Program-made: the position numbers and the translations under genes | Shown here: piece by piece, positions 5,558 to 13,745 of the stretch | Numbering within the stretch: the stretch's first letter is position 1 | Layout: each line of letters starts with the position of its first letter | The notes under the pieces: generated by a model | Told to the model about the DNA's origin: nothing | The model's database searches: none | What the model saw: the letters and a program-made list of their open reading frames with translations, nothing else | Origin: an uncultured Butyricicoccus sp. | Lineage (GTDB): Bacteria > Bacillota > Clostridia > Oscillospirales > Butyricicoccaceae | NCBI GenBank assembly: GCA_910584935.1 | Contig: CAJUDU010000055.1 | Span: forward strand, 1-16,818 | Direction: 5' to 3' | DNA: 16,818 bases

Positions 5558-7936
5558 ATGAAACTGCTTTGTATTGCGGAGAAACCGAGTGTAGCGCGAG
5601 AAATTGAGGCTGTATATCGGAAATATGGGCATCCACAGCCCAAAATTGATTTTGCCGCGTTTCACGGGCATTTGATGAAGCTGCCAAACGCAGATTATTA
5701 TGACCCGAAATATCAAAAATGGGATGCGAAAGATTTGCCCATCATCCCGAAATTTGAGTATGTTGAAGAGGATAAAAAATCCTGCAAAGCGCTGATGGAA
5801 CGCATCAAAACCGGCAATTATGACGGGCTGATTAACGCCTGTGACGCCGGGCGTGAAGGCGAGCTGATTTTCTATTCCTTCTATGAAGGACATCATTTGA
5901 GTCTGCCTGTGCTGCGGTTTTGGGCAAGCGATGTGACCGAGGAAACCCTCAAGAAAGCATTGCATAATCTGCTGGATGCGTCCCAATTCCAAGGATTGCG
6001 GGAAGCGTCAAAACTGCGGGCACAATTTGACTGGATGGTTGGCATTAACCTGTCCAGGGCAGCAACGGTACAGTCGGGCACCAAAGTGCCCATTGGACGG
6101 GTACAATCGCCCACACTCAAACTGATTGTAGACCGTGAACTGGAAATTCGGGATTTTGTCCCGCGTGACTTTTTTGAGGTAAAAGCCCGATTCCAGACAA
6201 AATCCAATGAATCTTATGATGGAACAATGGTCAAAGAGCCGGACTGGAAAGAAATCCGGTTCGATACCAAGGAAGAAGCGGAAAAAGCAAGAGGGGAAAT
6301 TGGAAAAACGGCAACAGTATTATCTGTGTCTGAAACCAAACGGACCATCAATCCGCCCTCTCTTTATTCCCTGGTTGAGCTGCAAAAGGATGCTGCGAAA
6401 TATTTTGGATTCCGTGCGGATAAAACGCTGAATCTGGCGCAAAGTTTGTATGAAACCCATAAAATCCTGTCTTATCCGCGTACAGAATCTCGTTTTCTGC
6501 CGACTGCTATGGCAAAAGAAATTCGGGATCATTTGAAACCTATCTGCGAAATTCCGGAACTAAAACCATATGTCGATGGTCTTGCGGATGATAAGATTGA
6601 CAAGGTGATGAAAAGCAAATCTTATGTGGATAACGCGAAAATCACCGACCATCATGCGATTATCCCAACAAAAGCACACCCAAATCTGGTTAAATTGAGT
6701 GAAGATGAAAAGAAGCTGTATACCCTTGTCTGCAAGAGGCTGCTTTCCATTTTCCTGAATCCTTACATTGAACTGAAAACAACCATTCTTTCCAAAACAG
6801 AAGATGGTTCGGTGTTCAAAACAGCCGGCAAAGTAGTGCAGGATGCAGGATATTCTGTCTTGTATCCAGCCAATATCAAGGATACTGTGCTGCCCAAGGT
6901 GAAAAAAGGTGATGCGCTGGATGTTATAAAAACCGGCGTCACTGCAAAACAGACCAAACCGCCTGCACGGTATAATACAGCCACGCTGCTGACTGCTATG
7001 CAGAATGCCGGGCAAAAGCTGACTTCTGAGGAACTGCGCCGGATCTTGCGGGATACTGCCGGACTTGGCACATCAGCCACCCGTGCAGGGATTTTGGAGA
7101 AACTGGAGAGTTACAAATTTGTGTCTGTCCAGAAACAGGCTTTTATTCCAACAGACTTTGGTATTGCGGTTTGTAAAAACTATTCCGGACATAAAGTATT
7201 TTCAGCAGAATTGACTGCGGAATGGGAAAGCAAGCTGAAACAGGTTGAGAATGGCGAGATGACCACGGGCGTATTCAGTACAGAAATGGAAGACTATGTA
7301 CGGCATGAAACTGCGGAAGCGTTAAAAACGGAAAGTGATATGAAAGCACTCTCCTACCCTATTATTGGCGTTTGCCCCATCTGCGGTAAGCCCATGCGGT
7401 CGTATAAGAATTATTTTGTCTGCGATGGCTATAAAAAAGGGGAAAATCCCTGTAATGGCTGCTATAAGAAAGACTTTTTCGGGCATAAAATCACCGATGC
7501 GGAAATGAAGGCAATGCTGAAAGGCAAACCGACAAAAGCCTATGCGTTGGTATCACCAAAAGGAAGCAAATGGACTTCCAGCATTATTTTTGACCCGGAA
7601 AAGAAAGTGCTGACCATTGCTTCTGCAAAAGGTTCCAATCATAGTGCCGTAGATATTTCAAAAATTGATGAAAAGGATAAAATCTGCAAGTGCCCGGTGT
7701 GCGGCGGCATTGTTTACCGGGCAAAAAATTATTACCTGTGTTCCAACAAGAATGAAACCGGTTGTTCCTTCCTTTGCGGCATCCATGTTTGCGGTTATGA
7801 AGTGACACCGGAAGATATCCGGGAAATTGTAGAAACCGGCAAAACCAAAGAAAAGAAGAATTTCACATGGAAAAGCGGGAAATCCGGGCAGGCATTTTTA
7901 GCCCTGAAAAACAACCGGGTTGAGTTTGAATTTTAA
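5558..7936 (+). CDS. topB: DNA topoisomerase III, type IA
   Basis: A 792-residue type IA topoisomerase that relaxes or decatenates DNA through a transient 5'-phosphotyrosine. The TOPRIM fold starts at MKLLCIAEKPSVA and includes ACDAGREGELIF (Asp96 to Glu102). Further on come the GINLSRA and PIGRVQSPT segments and the active-site SYPRTESR (Tyr306). Two C-terminal zinc-ribbon units follow, at CPICGKPM (Cys606) and CPVCGG (Cys712), each with later CxC or Cys partners. The second acidic residue of the usual DxD in TOPRIM is Gly98. The DAGREGE form is, as I recall, usual in TopB proteins of mobile elements. The start is fixed by the conserved N-terminus. Such TopB genes are common on conjugative plasmids and integrative elements, where they help process transfer or replication intermediates. 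It begins the long plus-strand gene series. Confidence 0.93.
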   Translation: MKLLCIAEKPSVAREIEAVYRKYGHPQPKIDFAAFHGHLMKLPNADYYDPKYQKWDAKDLPIIPKFEYVEEDKKSCKALMERIKTGNYDGLINACDAGREGELIFYSFYEGHHLSLPVLRFWASDVTEETLKKALHNLLDASQFQGLREASKLRAQFDWMVGINLSRAATVQSGTKVPIGRVQSPTLKLIVDRELEIRDFVPRDFFEVKARFQTKSNESYDGTMVKEPDWKEIRFDTKEEAEKARGEIGKTATVLSVSETKRTINPPSLYSLVELQKDAAKYFGFRADKTLNLAQSLYETHKILSYPRTESRFLPTAMAKEIRDHLKPICEIPELKPYVDGLADDKIDKVMKSKSYVDNAKITDHHAIIPTKAHPNLVKLSEDEKKLYTLVCKRLLSIFLNPYIELKTTILSKTEDGSVFKTAGKVVQDAGYSVLYPANIKDTVLPKVKKGDALDVIKTGVTAKQTKPPARYNTATLLTAMQNAGQKLTSEELRRILRDTAGLGTSATRAGILEKLESYKFVSVQKQAFIPTDFGIAVCKNYSGHKVFSAELTAEWESKLKQVENGEMTTGVFSTEMEDYVRHETAEALKTESDMKALSYPIIGVCPICGKPMRSYKNYFVCDGYKKGENPCNGCYKKDFFGHKITDAEMKAMLKGKPTKAYALVSPKGSKWTSSIIFDPEKKVLTIASAKGSNHSAVDISKIDEKDKICKCPVCGGIVYRAKNYYLCSNKNETGCSFLCGIHVCGYEVTPEDIREIVETGKTKEKKNFTWKSGKSGQAFLALKNNRVEFEF

Positions 7937-7950
7937 TCAGGAGTATACAG

Positions 7951-7980
7951 AAAAAGGCTATCGATATGATAGCCTTTTTT
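7951..7980 (+). terminator. Terminator after topB
   Basis: AAAAAGGCTATC (7951-7962) pairs with GATAGCCTTTTT (7968-7979) around the loop GATAT, ending in a T-run. It starts 14 bp after the topB stop codon and can act in both directions. Confidence 0.85.
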
Positions 7981-7998
7981 CTTGCCCTTTTGCCAGTC

Positions 7999-8008
7999 TG
8001 CATATCAT
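7999..8008 (+). promoter_or_regulatory. TGCATATCAT motif upstream of the DUF3150-like gene
   Basis: TGCATATCATAAACAAAC lies downstream of the topB terminator and about 46 bp before the next start codon. Its flank matches the copies at 13061 and 13745. It is probably the promoter of the DUF3150/AAA+/VWA gene set. Confidence 0.45.
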
Positions 8009-8054
8009 AAACAAACACACAAATGGATGAAATACATACAAAGGAGAATGCACG

Positions 8055-9038
8055 ATGAATACAGGAATGAACATCACAAAGAAAGCTGAAATTTTCGCCA
8101 GCCATCTGGTTGAGGTTGCTCCGCACATTGGGCGCATCAAGCCCTCCCTGCTGCTGCCCAAAGAAATTTTGGAGAAGCGGCGTCTGGGCAGGAAAAAGGG
8201 CATTTCGGATGCAGAAAAAGAATTTGTCGCGCAGAATATTTCTGTCGGCAAATTGATGCTGATGCCGGATGAAGAAACCGAACTGCTGAAGATTGAGTAC
8301 AAAGCCCGACATATCTGTAAACGGGCGCTGCTGGTACAAGATTATATGCTGTACGACAATTACCGGTCTGTATGTGAAGATTTTGATGTCTGTAAAGGTG
8401 AATACTTTGCCATGCGTGACCAGATCGATGCAAGATGGGATGAACTGCTTCACCGTTTTTCGGAAGGGCTGAAAGAGTATATCAGCTCCTGCGGGATTCC
8501 CAAGAAAAAGGCAGCTGAAATCCATCGCAGTATGATGAGTCAAATGCCGACCCGCAAAGTCTGGTATCACTCCTTCCAGTTTTGGCTGGAAGTGCGGGAA
8601 TATCCTGTACAGCCGGGCAGTCTGCCTGGGATGGATGAAAAGTGGATGGAACGCACAGAAAACCTGGTGAAAAGCCTGATTTCCGAACAGGTTTCTGACC
8701 TGTTTGACCGGTCAGCAGCGATTTTGCAAAATCTGTCCATGGGCAAATCCATTACCAAAAAGGCAACAGGTTTAATCAATACTGCCGGGCAAATCCTGAA
8801 CCATGCTGTTGTACAGGAACCGGATATGTTGGAAACTGCACAGAAAATCACACGGCTGTCCAGTTATGTACAAGATGAAGAGGCTTTTGCAGAAAATCTT
8901 GAACTGTACACAGCGGATCTCATTCGGCTGGCAGACAGTTATGGGATTTATCTGGATCTGTCCAGTTTGCCGGTATCGGTTGATTACCTGATGTCGCTCG
9001 GAGAAAACACCAATCAAACCACACTGGAAACTGCGTAA
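8055..9038 (+). CDS. DUF3150-like protein, first gene of the AAA+/VWA module
   Basis: A 327-residue, largely helical, soluble protein with no signal peptide or membrane segment. The N-terminal third is basic (KEILEKRRLGRKKGISDAEKEF). The middle has conserved-looking aromatic segments (YFAMRDQID, WYHSFQFWLEV), and the rest is amphipathic helix. Length, composition and position directly before a MoxR/CobS-like ATPase and a VWA protein match the DUF3150 family, which recurs in such gene sets on plasmids and integrative elements. This is recalled family knowledge and no catalytic motif is seen. The start at 8055 has AAAGGAG nine bases upstream. By analogy it may be an adaptor or substrate of the ATPase. 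Confidence 0.5.
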   Translation: MNTGMNITKKAEIFASHLVEVAPHIGRIKPSLLLPKEILEKRRLGRKKGISDAEKEFVAQNISVGKLMLMPDEETELLKIEYKARHICKRALLVQDYMLYDNYRSVCEDFDVCKGEYFAMRDQIDARWDELLHRFSEGLKEYISSCGIPKKKAAEIHRSMMSQMPTRKVWYHSFQFWLEVREYPVQPGSLPGMDEKWMERTENLVKSLISEQVSDLFDRSAAILQNLSMGKSITKKATGLINTAGQILNHAVVQEPDMLETAQKITRLSSYVQDEEAFAENLELYTADLIRLADSYGIYLDLSSLPVSVDYLMSLGENTNQTTLETA

Positions 9039-9045
9039 CGAAAAT

Positions 9046-9080
9046 GGAGAGTCAGCATTTTGTCTGGCTCTCCCCTTTTC
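9046..9080 (+). terminator. Intercistronic hairpin between DUF3150-like and AAA+ genes
   Basis: GGAGAGTCAG (9046-9055) pairs with CTGGCTCTCC (9064-9073, one G-U pair) around an eight-base loop, followed by CCTTTTC. The T-run is short, so it may be a partial terminator or a processing/stability hairpin that sets the ratio of the two products. Confidence 0.5.
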
Positions 9081-9113
9081 AAAATCTTAACACAATAAAA
9101 TGGAGGTACATAT

Positions 9114-10679
9114 ATGTACACACTGATTTCTGACACAAATGCTATCACAAAAGGAAATATCCTGTCCATTGCATCCATCGAAAACCGGGATGATAAACTG
9201 TATGTGCGCGATCCTGCCGGAAATGAACTGGGATATCTTGCAGCAGCAACAACATCGCTGTTGCCCGGCTCCCAGCCAGCGCAAAATCTGACGCTGGATG
9301 CTGTAAAGGGAAATGCCTTCATCATGCAGCGCAGAAAGGGCAAAGACTTTACATTTACCCTGATTGACCTATTTCCCGAGAAATATTCTTTGGAAAGTGG
9401 AGATGTGCAGGATGATGCAGACAACACAGAAACTGTCCTGCTTTTTTCCGGTACACAGACCACTACGCCAGGCAAAGCGGAAATGCTGCGCAAACTCGCA
9501 GATGGTCCTGTCCCCTGCAGCATGGCAGTTGATGCCGGCACAATCATTGTAAAGGATGAAAAAGGGCGCAGAGCTGGCAGGCTGGTAAATGGTCAGGCAT
9601 TCCCTGATATTTTTTCTTCCCAGCTTGTGGTTCATGGCGAAGCCCGGATGCCGCAAAAAGATTGGTCAACCCTGAAGCATGGCGCAAACCCTTATGAGGT
9701 TGTCATTGGCAAAACAAAAACAGCCGACACAGGTTTTGGTATGTTCCAGGATGTCATTACAAAACTCAACGAGAATTGTATTGACCACCCACAGGCTGTG
9801 GCTGAGAAAATCCGGTTTATGCAAACTGCTGGTATTTCAGATTCCATCATCCAAAAGGTTCTGGAAAGCTATGTGTGTTATGCTGGTGAAGACCGCTTTA
9901 AGATTAAGAAGCCGGACTTTCCCTTTATGGATAACACTTCTGGCTATCTGAACCGCTGTATTGCCTATATGCTGACAGGTGCAAATATTCGGCTTGTGGG
10001 CAATAAAGGCTGCGGCAAAAACACCCTGCTGAATACACTGAGTTGGCTGTTCCATCAGCCGCTGTTCAAAATCGGTTGTTCTGAACGCACCGATGAATAC
10101 ACTGTTTTTGGCAGCACACAAGTGAAAAATGGAGATACCATACACAAACTGTCCCCTTTTGCTCATGGGCTTACCATTGGCGCAATGTGTATCCTGGATG
10201 AGGCGAATATGGTTCCGCCAGAACTTTTATCCGCAATTAACCAGTTGACTGATGACACGCGGGAAGTCGATTTAAGCAATTACGGGCTACTGAAACTGCA
10301 CCCCCGTACCCGTGTATTTATGACCATGAATGAGGATTATCAGGGCACTTGCCAATTAAATGATGCGACACTGGATCGTTTTCAGGGGATTTTTATGGAT
10401 GCCGGAATTGCGATTGAGCAGCTTTTGCGTTATCTGGTTCCGAAGGCGTCCATGGAAAACATCACTGCGTGTGGTAAAGTTTTTAACAAAATTATGTCCA
10501 TCTATAAAGAAGGACAGGTATCTGAAAGTGCGATTACGATCCGAGGTTATACCGCAGCGTTGAAAGCTGCGGATTTATTGCCGCTTCGCACTTGCCTGGA
10601 AGATTCAATTTCCGGCAGATGCCAGGATGCAGCGGAACGGGAAATTATCCATTCTGCCATTCAAATGTTCTGTGTTTAA
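9114..10679 (+). CDS. MoxR/CobS-like AAA+ ATPase
   Basis: A 521-residue protein with an unrecognised N-terminal half of about 280 residues and a C-terminal AAA+ domain. Motor motifs are Walker A GNKGCGKNTL (Lys302), Walker B CILDEANMVPPELL (Asp362, Glu363), and sensor 1 in VFMTMNEDY followed by LNDATLDRF. DEAN, PPELLSAINQL and LDRF are typical of the MoxR/CobS/NorQ group, whose members remodel proteins with a VWA partner. Walker A has Asn303 where Thr or Ser is usual. The long N-terminus is not seen in CobS or NorQ and may bind the neighbouring proteins. GGAGG lies seven bases before the ATG. It sits between the DUF3150-like gene and the VWA gene in the same direction. Confidence 0.82.
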   Translation: MYTLISDTNAITKGNILSIASIENRDDKLYVRDPAGNELGYLAAATTSLLPGSQPAQNLTLDAVKGNAFIMQRRKGKDFTFTLIDLFPEKYSLESGDVQDDADNTETVLLFSGTQTTTPGKAEMLRKLADGPVPCSMAVDAGTIIVKDEKGRRAGRLVNGQAFPDIFSSQLVVHGEARMPQKDWSTLKHGANPYEVVIGKTKTADTGFGMFQDVITKLNENCIDHPQAVAEKIRFMQTAGISDSIIQKVLESYVCYAGEDRFKIKKPDFPFMDNTSGYLNRCIAYMLTGANIRLVGNKGCGKNTLLNTLSWLFHQPLFKIGCSERTDEYTVFGSTQVKNGDTIHKLSPFAHGLTIGAMCILDEANMVPPELLSAINQLTDDTREVDLSNYGLLKLHPRTRVFMTMNEDYQGTCQLNDATLDRFQGIFMDAGIAIEQLLRYLVPKASMENITACGKVFNKIMSIYKEGQVSESAITIRGYTAALKAADLLPLRTCLEDSISGRCQDAAEREIIHSAIQMFCV

Positions 10680-10692
10680 CACCAACTTTTCT

Positions 10693-10712
10693 GGAGGGGA
10701 TTTTTCCCCTCC
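10693..10712 (+). terminator. Perfect hairpin between AAA+ and VWA genes
   Basis: GGAGGGGA (10693-10700) pairs perfectly with TCCCCTCC (10705-10712) across a TTTT loop, followed by TTCTTTG. It lies 13 bp after the AAA+ stop codon and about 10 bp before the GAAAGGAG site of the VWA gene. It may be a weak terminator or a control of downstream expression. Confidence 0.45.
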
Positions 10713-10735
10713 TTCTTTGAAAGGAGACTTCACAA

Positions 10736-13009
10736 ATGATTCAAGAAGTATTGGACGCCCGTAAACAGGATTTTACAAATTGGCTGACCCCTTCTGTGAA
10801 AAAAGTGCTGACTGGGGTAAAAGCAATGTGCCTGGATTATCATAAGGCAGCAAATATCCCCCTTATCGTGAATGCCGCCGGGGAAAGTTATACCAACGGG
10901 AAAAGCATTACGGTATCGCTTCCGGAATATTTCCTTGATCCAAAATACAACGAAATATTCTGGCTGCTGGTGATGAAAGCCAGCACGGCACATGAATGCC
11001 AGCATATCAATTCATCTTCCTTGGGAAAGGCATCCGAAATGGCAAAGAGTTACGCAAAATATATGCGTAAAACCTATGGGCTGCATGAACAGATTGGAGA
11101 AAATCTTGCTTTTCAGATGTTCAACATCATTGAGGATGGGCGGATTGAAGCCATCATTGTCAGCCGGATGCCGGGACTTCTCATCAATTTCAAAATTAAA
11201 AATGGTGAGATCCGAGCGCATGGCGCAATTCAGAAAAAGGCTGAACCAGGCGATTCCCAAACAGAATATACCCATTTCATGAACCAAATTCTTTCCTATA
11301 CGAAATGCGGCGGTAATCTGCCCGGCATCAGGAAATATCATGGGGAACGGCTGGAGAAGGAATTTCAGGCAATCCGCCCTTATATCAAACAGGGTGTGAT
11401 GTCTTATTCCTGCGGTGAATGCCTGATGAATGTGGAAAGGCTGCTGATGGCTGCTGCCCCCTATCTGAACGATTTGCTGAAAGCAGATTCAGATTTTCTG
11501 AAACAGATGGAAAAGATGGTTCCTACTCCAGACTTTACTGGACCTGCGGAAGAAACCGAGTTCAATGAAAGTGGGAAATCCGGGCAAAATCCGCTGTGGA
11601 TTTTCCAGCAGAAACCGGAGTCTGATGCTTCTGAAAATAAGGATTCCACATCCGGCAAACAGCAGGATAACCAGGATGAAACATCGTCTGATGAGCAGCA
11701 ATCTAAAGCCGGCAATCAAGGAAATCAGCAAGGTAAGTCTTCATCGAATGAAAAAGCCAGCAATGATGATAAACAAGAAAACGGTCAAAATGACGCTTCG
11801 TCTGGTGAAGAAGCTGGAGATTCCAGCAAGTCGAAAGATGGTCAAGATTCCTCCAATGACAGCGAATCCAGTGGTCAATCGGATGGTCAGTCTGAGGATT
11901 CTTCTGAAGCTGGTTCTAACTGCCCTGATAATACTGATGCTTCGTCTTCTAATCCTCCGGTTCAAAACCAGGCTGGACAGAAGAAAATGCAGGCAGGGAC
12001 AGATCAGGATTTGTCCAATGAGATTCCAGCTGGGACTGATATGTCTGGCGACTTTTCAAATGTTGAACTGGAAATCAGAGGCTATACCGAAGAAGAGCTG
12101 CAACAGGCGCGGGCAGTGATTGAACAGGAGTTGCAACGATGGGAAAACGGCGAAATCAAAGCCGATGAAAAATATTCATGGCGTGGACAACAGTTTCAAT
12201 CGCAGATGAAAACGCGATATCGGAACACATCTTATAAGGAAGTTTCGGTTCCATGTGGCAAGGTACAAACGCCGACTGAAATTATGACGCCTGCGAAAAA
12301 ACTCAAGCAGGAACTGGTTAAAATCCTGAAAATCAAATATCAGGATCGGCGGAATGTCCGGCATGGTCAGATTGATGCAAGAGCATTATGGAAACTGCGC
12401 TGCCGGGAGGATAATTTCTTTGAACAGCGAAACAAGCGGAATAAATCCTCCGTTGCTATTTATCTGCTGATTGATAATTCCTGTTCTATGCAAAATGCAC
12501 AGAAAAGCATTGCCGCCCGGTATGCGGCAGCAATCATTGAAGAAGCATTCGCAGAATTTGCTTCTTGCAAAATTGCAATGTTTGCATCCGGCGCAGATGT
12601 GACCCATTGGATTATCAAAGAATTTGACAAAAAAGAACGGTTTAATGCTTCATTTAATTCCTTGAGCTGTGTAACACCAACCGGCGGCAACAAGGATGGA
12701 TATTCTATCCGAATTGCGGTTGAGGAACTGCGAAAGCGTCCAGAGCGTAAGAAATTCCTGATTGTGCTTTCCGATGGACTGCCTTCTGATTATCCCAATA
12801 GTGACGCAGGACAGAATGATGTCCGGCAGGCGGTTCATGCAGCACGAAAACAACAAATTGAAGTTATCCCTATCATGTTTGGCAGTAAAACATTCCAAAG
12901 TGCAAGTCTGCCAGCATTCCAGCGTATGTACGAGAAGAATATCATTACTTCCAGCGTGGAGCATATCACAGAAGACCTCGCAAGATTGTTCAAAAAATTG
13001 GTTATTTGA
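10736..13009 (+). CDS. CobT-like protein: HExxH metallopeptidase-like domain plus VWA domain
   Basis: A 757-residue, three-part protein. Residues 1-270 are mostly helical and contain HECQH (His86-His90) followed by NIIEDGRIE (Glu133 to Glu137), the arrangement of a zinc-metallopeptidase-like fold. Residues about 290-440 are a low-complexity linker very rich in Ser, Gln, Asp, Glu and Asn, presumably disordered. The C-terminal 250 residues are a von Willebrand A domain with an intact metal-ion-dependent adhesion site: DNSCS (Asp580, Ser582, Ser584), TPTGG (Thr647 or Thr649) and SDG (Asp680). CobT and NorD have the same plan of helical head, acidic linker and VWA domain, and work with a MoxR-type ATPase such as the one upstream. 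No cobalamin or chelatase gene is nearby, so a cobaltochelatase role is unlikely. GAAAGGAG precedes the ATG. Confidence 0.85.
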   Translation: MIQEVLDARKQDFTNWLTPSVKKVLTGVKAMCLDYHKAANIPLIVNAAGESYTNGKSITVSLPEYFLDPKYNEIFWLLVMKASTAHECQHINSSSLGKASEMAKSYAKYMRKTYGLHEQIGENLAFQMFNIIEDGRIEAIIVSRMPGLLINFKIKNGEIRAHGAIQKKAEPGDSQTEYTHFMNQILSYTKCGGNLPGIRKYHGERLEKEFQAIRPYIKQGVMSYSCGECLMNVERLLMAAAPYLNDLLKADSDFLKQMEKMVPTPDFTGPAEETEFNESGKSGQNPLWIFQQKPESDASENKDSTSGKQQDNQDETSSDEQQSKAGNQGNQQGKSSSNEKASNDDKQENGQNDASSGEEAGDSSKSKDGQDSSNDSESSGQSDGQSEDSSEAGSNCPDNTDASSSNPPVQNQAGQKKMQAGTDQDLSNEIPAGTDMSGDFSNVELEIRGYTEEELQQARAVIEQELQRWENGEIKADEKYSWRGQQFQSQMKTRYRNTSYKEVSVPCGKVQTPTEIMTPAKKLKQELVKILKIKYQDRRNVRHGQIDARALWKLRCREDNFFEQRNKRNKSSVAIYLLIDNSCSMQNAQKSIAARYAAAIIEEAFAEFASCKIAMFASGADVTHWIIKEFDKKERFNASFNSLSCVTPTGGNKDGYSIRIAVEELRKRPERKKFLIVLSDGLPSDYPNSDAGQNDVRQAVHAARKQQIEVIPIMFGSKTFQSASLPAFQRMYEKNIITSSVEHITEDLARLFKKLVI

Positions 13010-13022
13010 CACATTGAATATG

Positions 13023-13061
13023 AAAAGGGCTGCTGCATTTTATCATGCAGCAGCCTTTTTT
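13023..13061 (+). terminator. Terminator after the VWA gene
   Basis: AAAAGGGCTGCTGCA (13023-13037) pairs with TGCAGCAGCCTTTTT (13046-13060) around TTTTATCA, with one G-U pair, and ends in six T residues. It follows the VWA stop by 13 bp. Confidence 0.85.
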
Positions 13062-13070
13062 GCATATTAT
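13061..13070 (+). promoter_or_regulatory. TGCATATTAT motif upstream of the MazG-like gene
   Basis: It begins at the last T of the preceding terminator and is about 66 bp before the MazG-like start codon. It shares the consensus TGCATANNATAAA with other leaders in the window. Confidence 0.45.
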
Positions 13071-13135
13071 AAAACAAATGTTTTAAGGAAATCAACAGAG
13101 AATTTTCATGGAAACAGACAAAAGGAGTGTCAGGT

Positions 13136-13492
13136 ATGGACAAAATGACAATTGACGAAAAAACAATCGGTATTTGCAGTGAAAACATCAAGCAATCTGC
13201 ACTGCAATCTCGGGCGTATAAAGGCAGAGAAGAACTGATCGGTCAACTGTGTGAAGAGTGTGGAGAGCTTGTCGTAGCTGCGCAAAAATTAAGGCGTGTA
13301 TGGTCAGAAACGACCAAAATCAGCATGGATGAAGCATATATGAATCTTGCCGAAGAATGTGCGGATGTACTGAATGCGATTGAAGCATTGGAACATATCA
13401 ATTTGATTGATATGGAATGTGTAAACCGTATCAGGGCGCACAAGGCATATCGTTGGAAACACCGTATCGTTGATGGAGATTGGAGCGAGTAA
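13136..13492 (+). CDS. MazG-like nucleotide pyrophosphohydrolase
   Basis: A 118-residue all-alpha protein with the MazG/dUTPase-like metal-binding pattern: CEECGE (Glu40, Glu41, Glu44) and, about 30 residues later, AEECADV (Glu74, Asp77). Such enzymes hydrolyse nucleoside triphosphates to monophosphate and pyrophosphate. Small phage and plasmid versions are thought to adjust nucleotide or alarmone pools. It is a single-domain form. The ATG at 13136 has AAAGGAG eight bases upstream; an in-frame GTG at 13127 overlaps that site and is less likely. The next gene starts three bases after its stop. Confidence 0.75.
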   Translation: MDKMTIDEKTIGICSENIKQSALQSRAYKGREELIGQLCEECGELVVAAQKLRRVWSETTKISMDEAYMNLAEECADVLNAIEALEHINLIDMECVNRIRAHKAYRWKHRIVDGDWSE

Positions 13493-13495
13493 TTT

Positions 13496-13702
13496 ATGGA
13501 GAAAAAAACCTATTTCTTTTGTATGACCATATGTCATCATCGGACTGGAGCAAGCATTGGGAAACATTGTGGTGTCGTATTCGCTTCAACACCTGACGAA
13601 GCGGAGCGTATTGCCTGGGATAAATATGGCAATGATAACGCTTGTCAGCTGTGGACAGAGGAAATCCCTGAAGGCGGATACGATTTCATGGTTTACATTT
13701 AA
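13496..13702 (+). CDS. Small protein of unknown function
   Basis: A 68-residue soluble protein that I do not recognise. It has a beta-rich start (KTYFFCMTICHH), a His/Cys-containing segment (HHRTGASIGKHCG), and a helix PDEAERIAWDKYG of the kind seen in small phage and plasmid proteins. It follows the MazG-like gene by three bases and ends at the second copy of the terminator repeat, so the two genes form a transcription unit. The ribosome binding site is weak (GGAG ten bases upstream), suggesting coupling to MazG-like translation. Confidence 0.6.
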   Translation: MEKKTYFFCMTICHHRTGASIGKHCGVVFASTPDEAERIAWDKYGNDNACQLWTEEIPEGGYDFMVYI

Positions 13703-13706
13703 TATG

Positions 13707-13745
13707 AAAAGGGCTGCTGCATTTTATCATGCGGCAGCTCTTTTT
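13707..13745 (+). terminator. Terminator after the MazG-like unit
   Basis: AAAAGGGCTGCTGCA (13707-13721) pairs with TGCGGCAGCTCTTTT (13730-13744) using two G-U pairs, and ends in five T residues. Confidence 0.8.

Larger units (their letters stand above)
13017..13090 (+). repeat. Intergenic repeat, copy 1: terminator plus TGCATATTAT motif
   Basis: This 74-bp block is about 85% identical to 13701-13774. It holds a hairpin with a T-run, then TTTTTTGCATATTATAAAAC and a leader sequence. Differences within the stem keep pairing through G-U pairs, which shows the structure is maintained. Confidence 0.75.

Noticed and set aside
11640..12000. Repeat-rich stretch inside the VWA gene as a DNA repeat element
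   Set aside because: It stays in frame and encodes the Ser/Gln/Asp-rich linker, so low complexity at the protein level explains it.
10736..13009. Cobaltochelatase CobT as a specific function
   Set aside because: The domain plan and ATPase partner fit, but there is no CobN-like subunit or cobalamin gene, and the neighbours are mobile-element genes.
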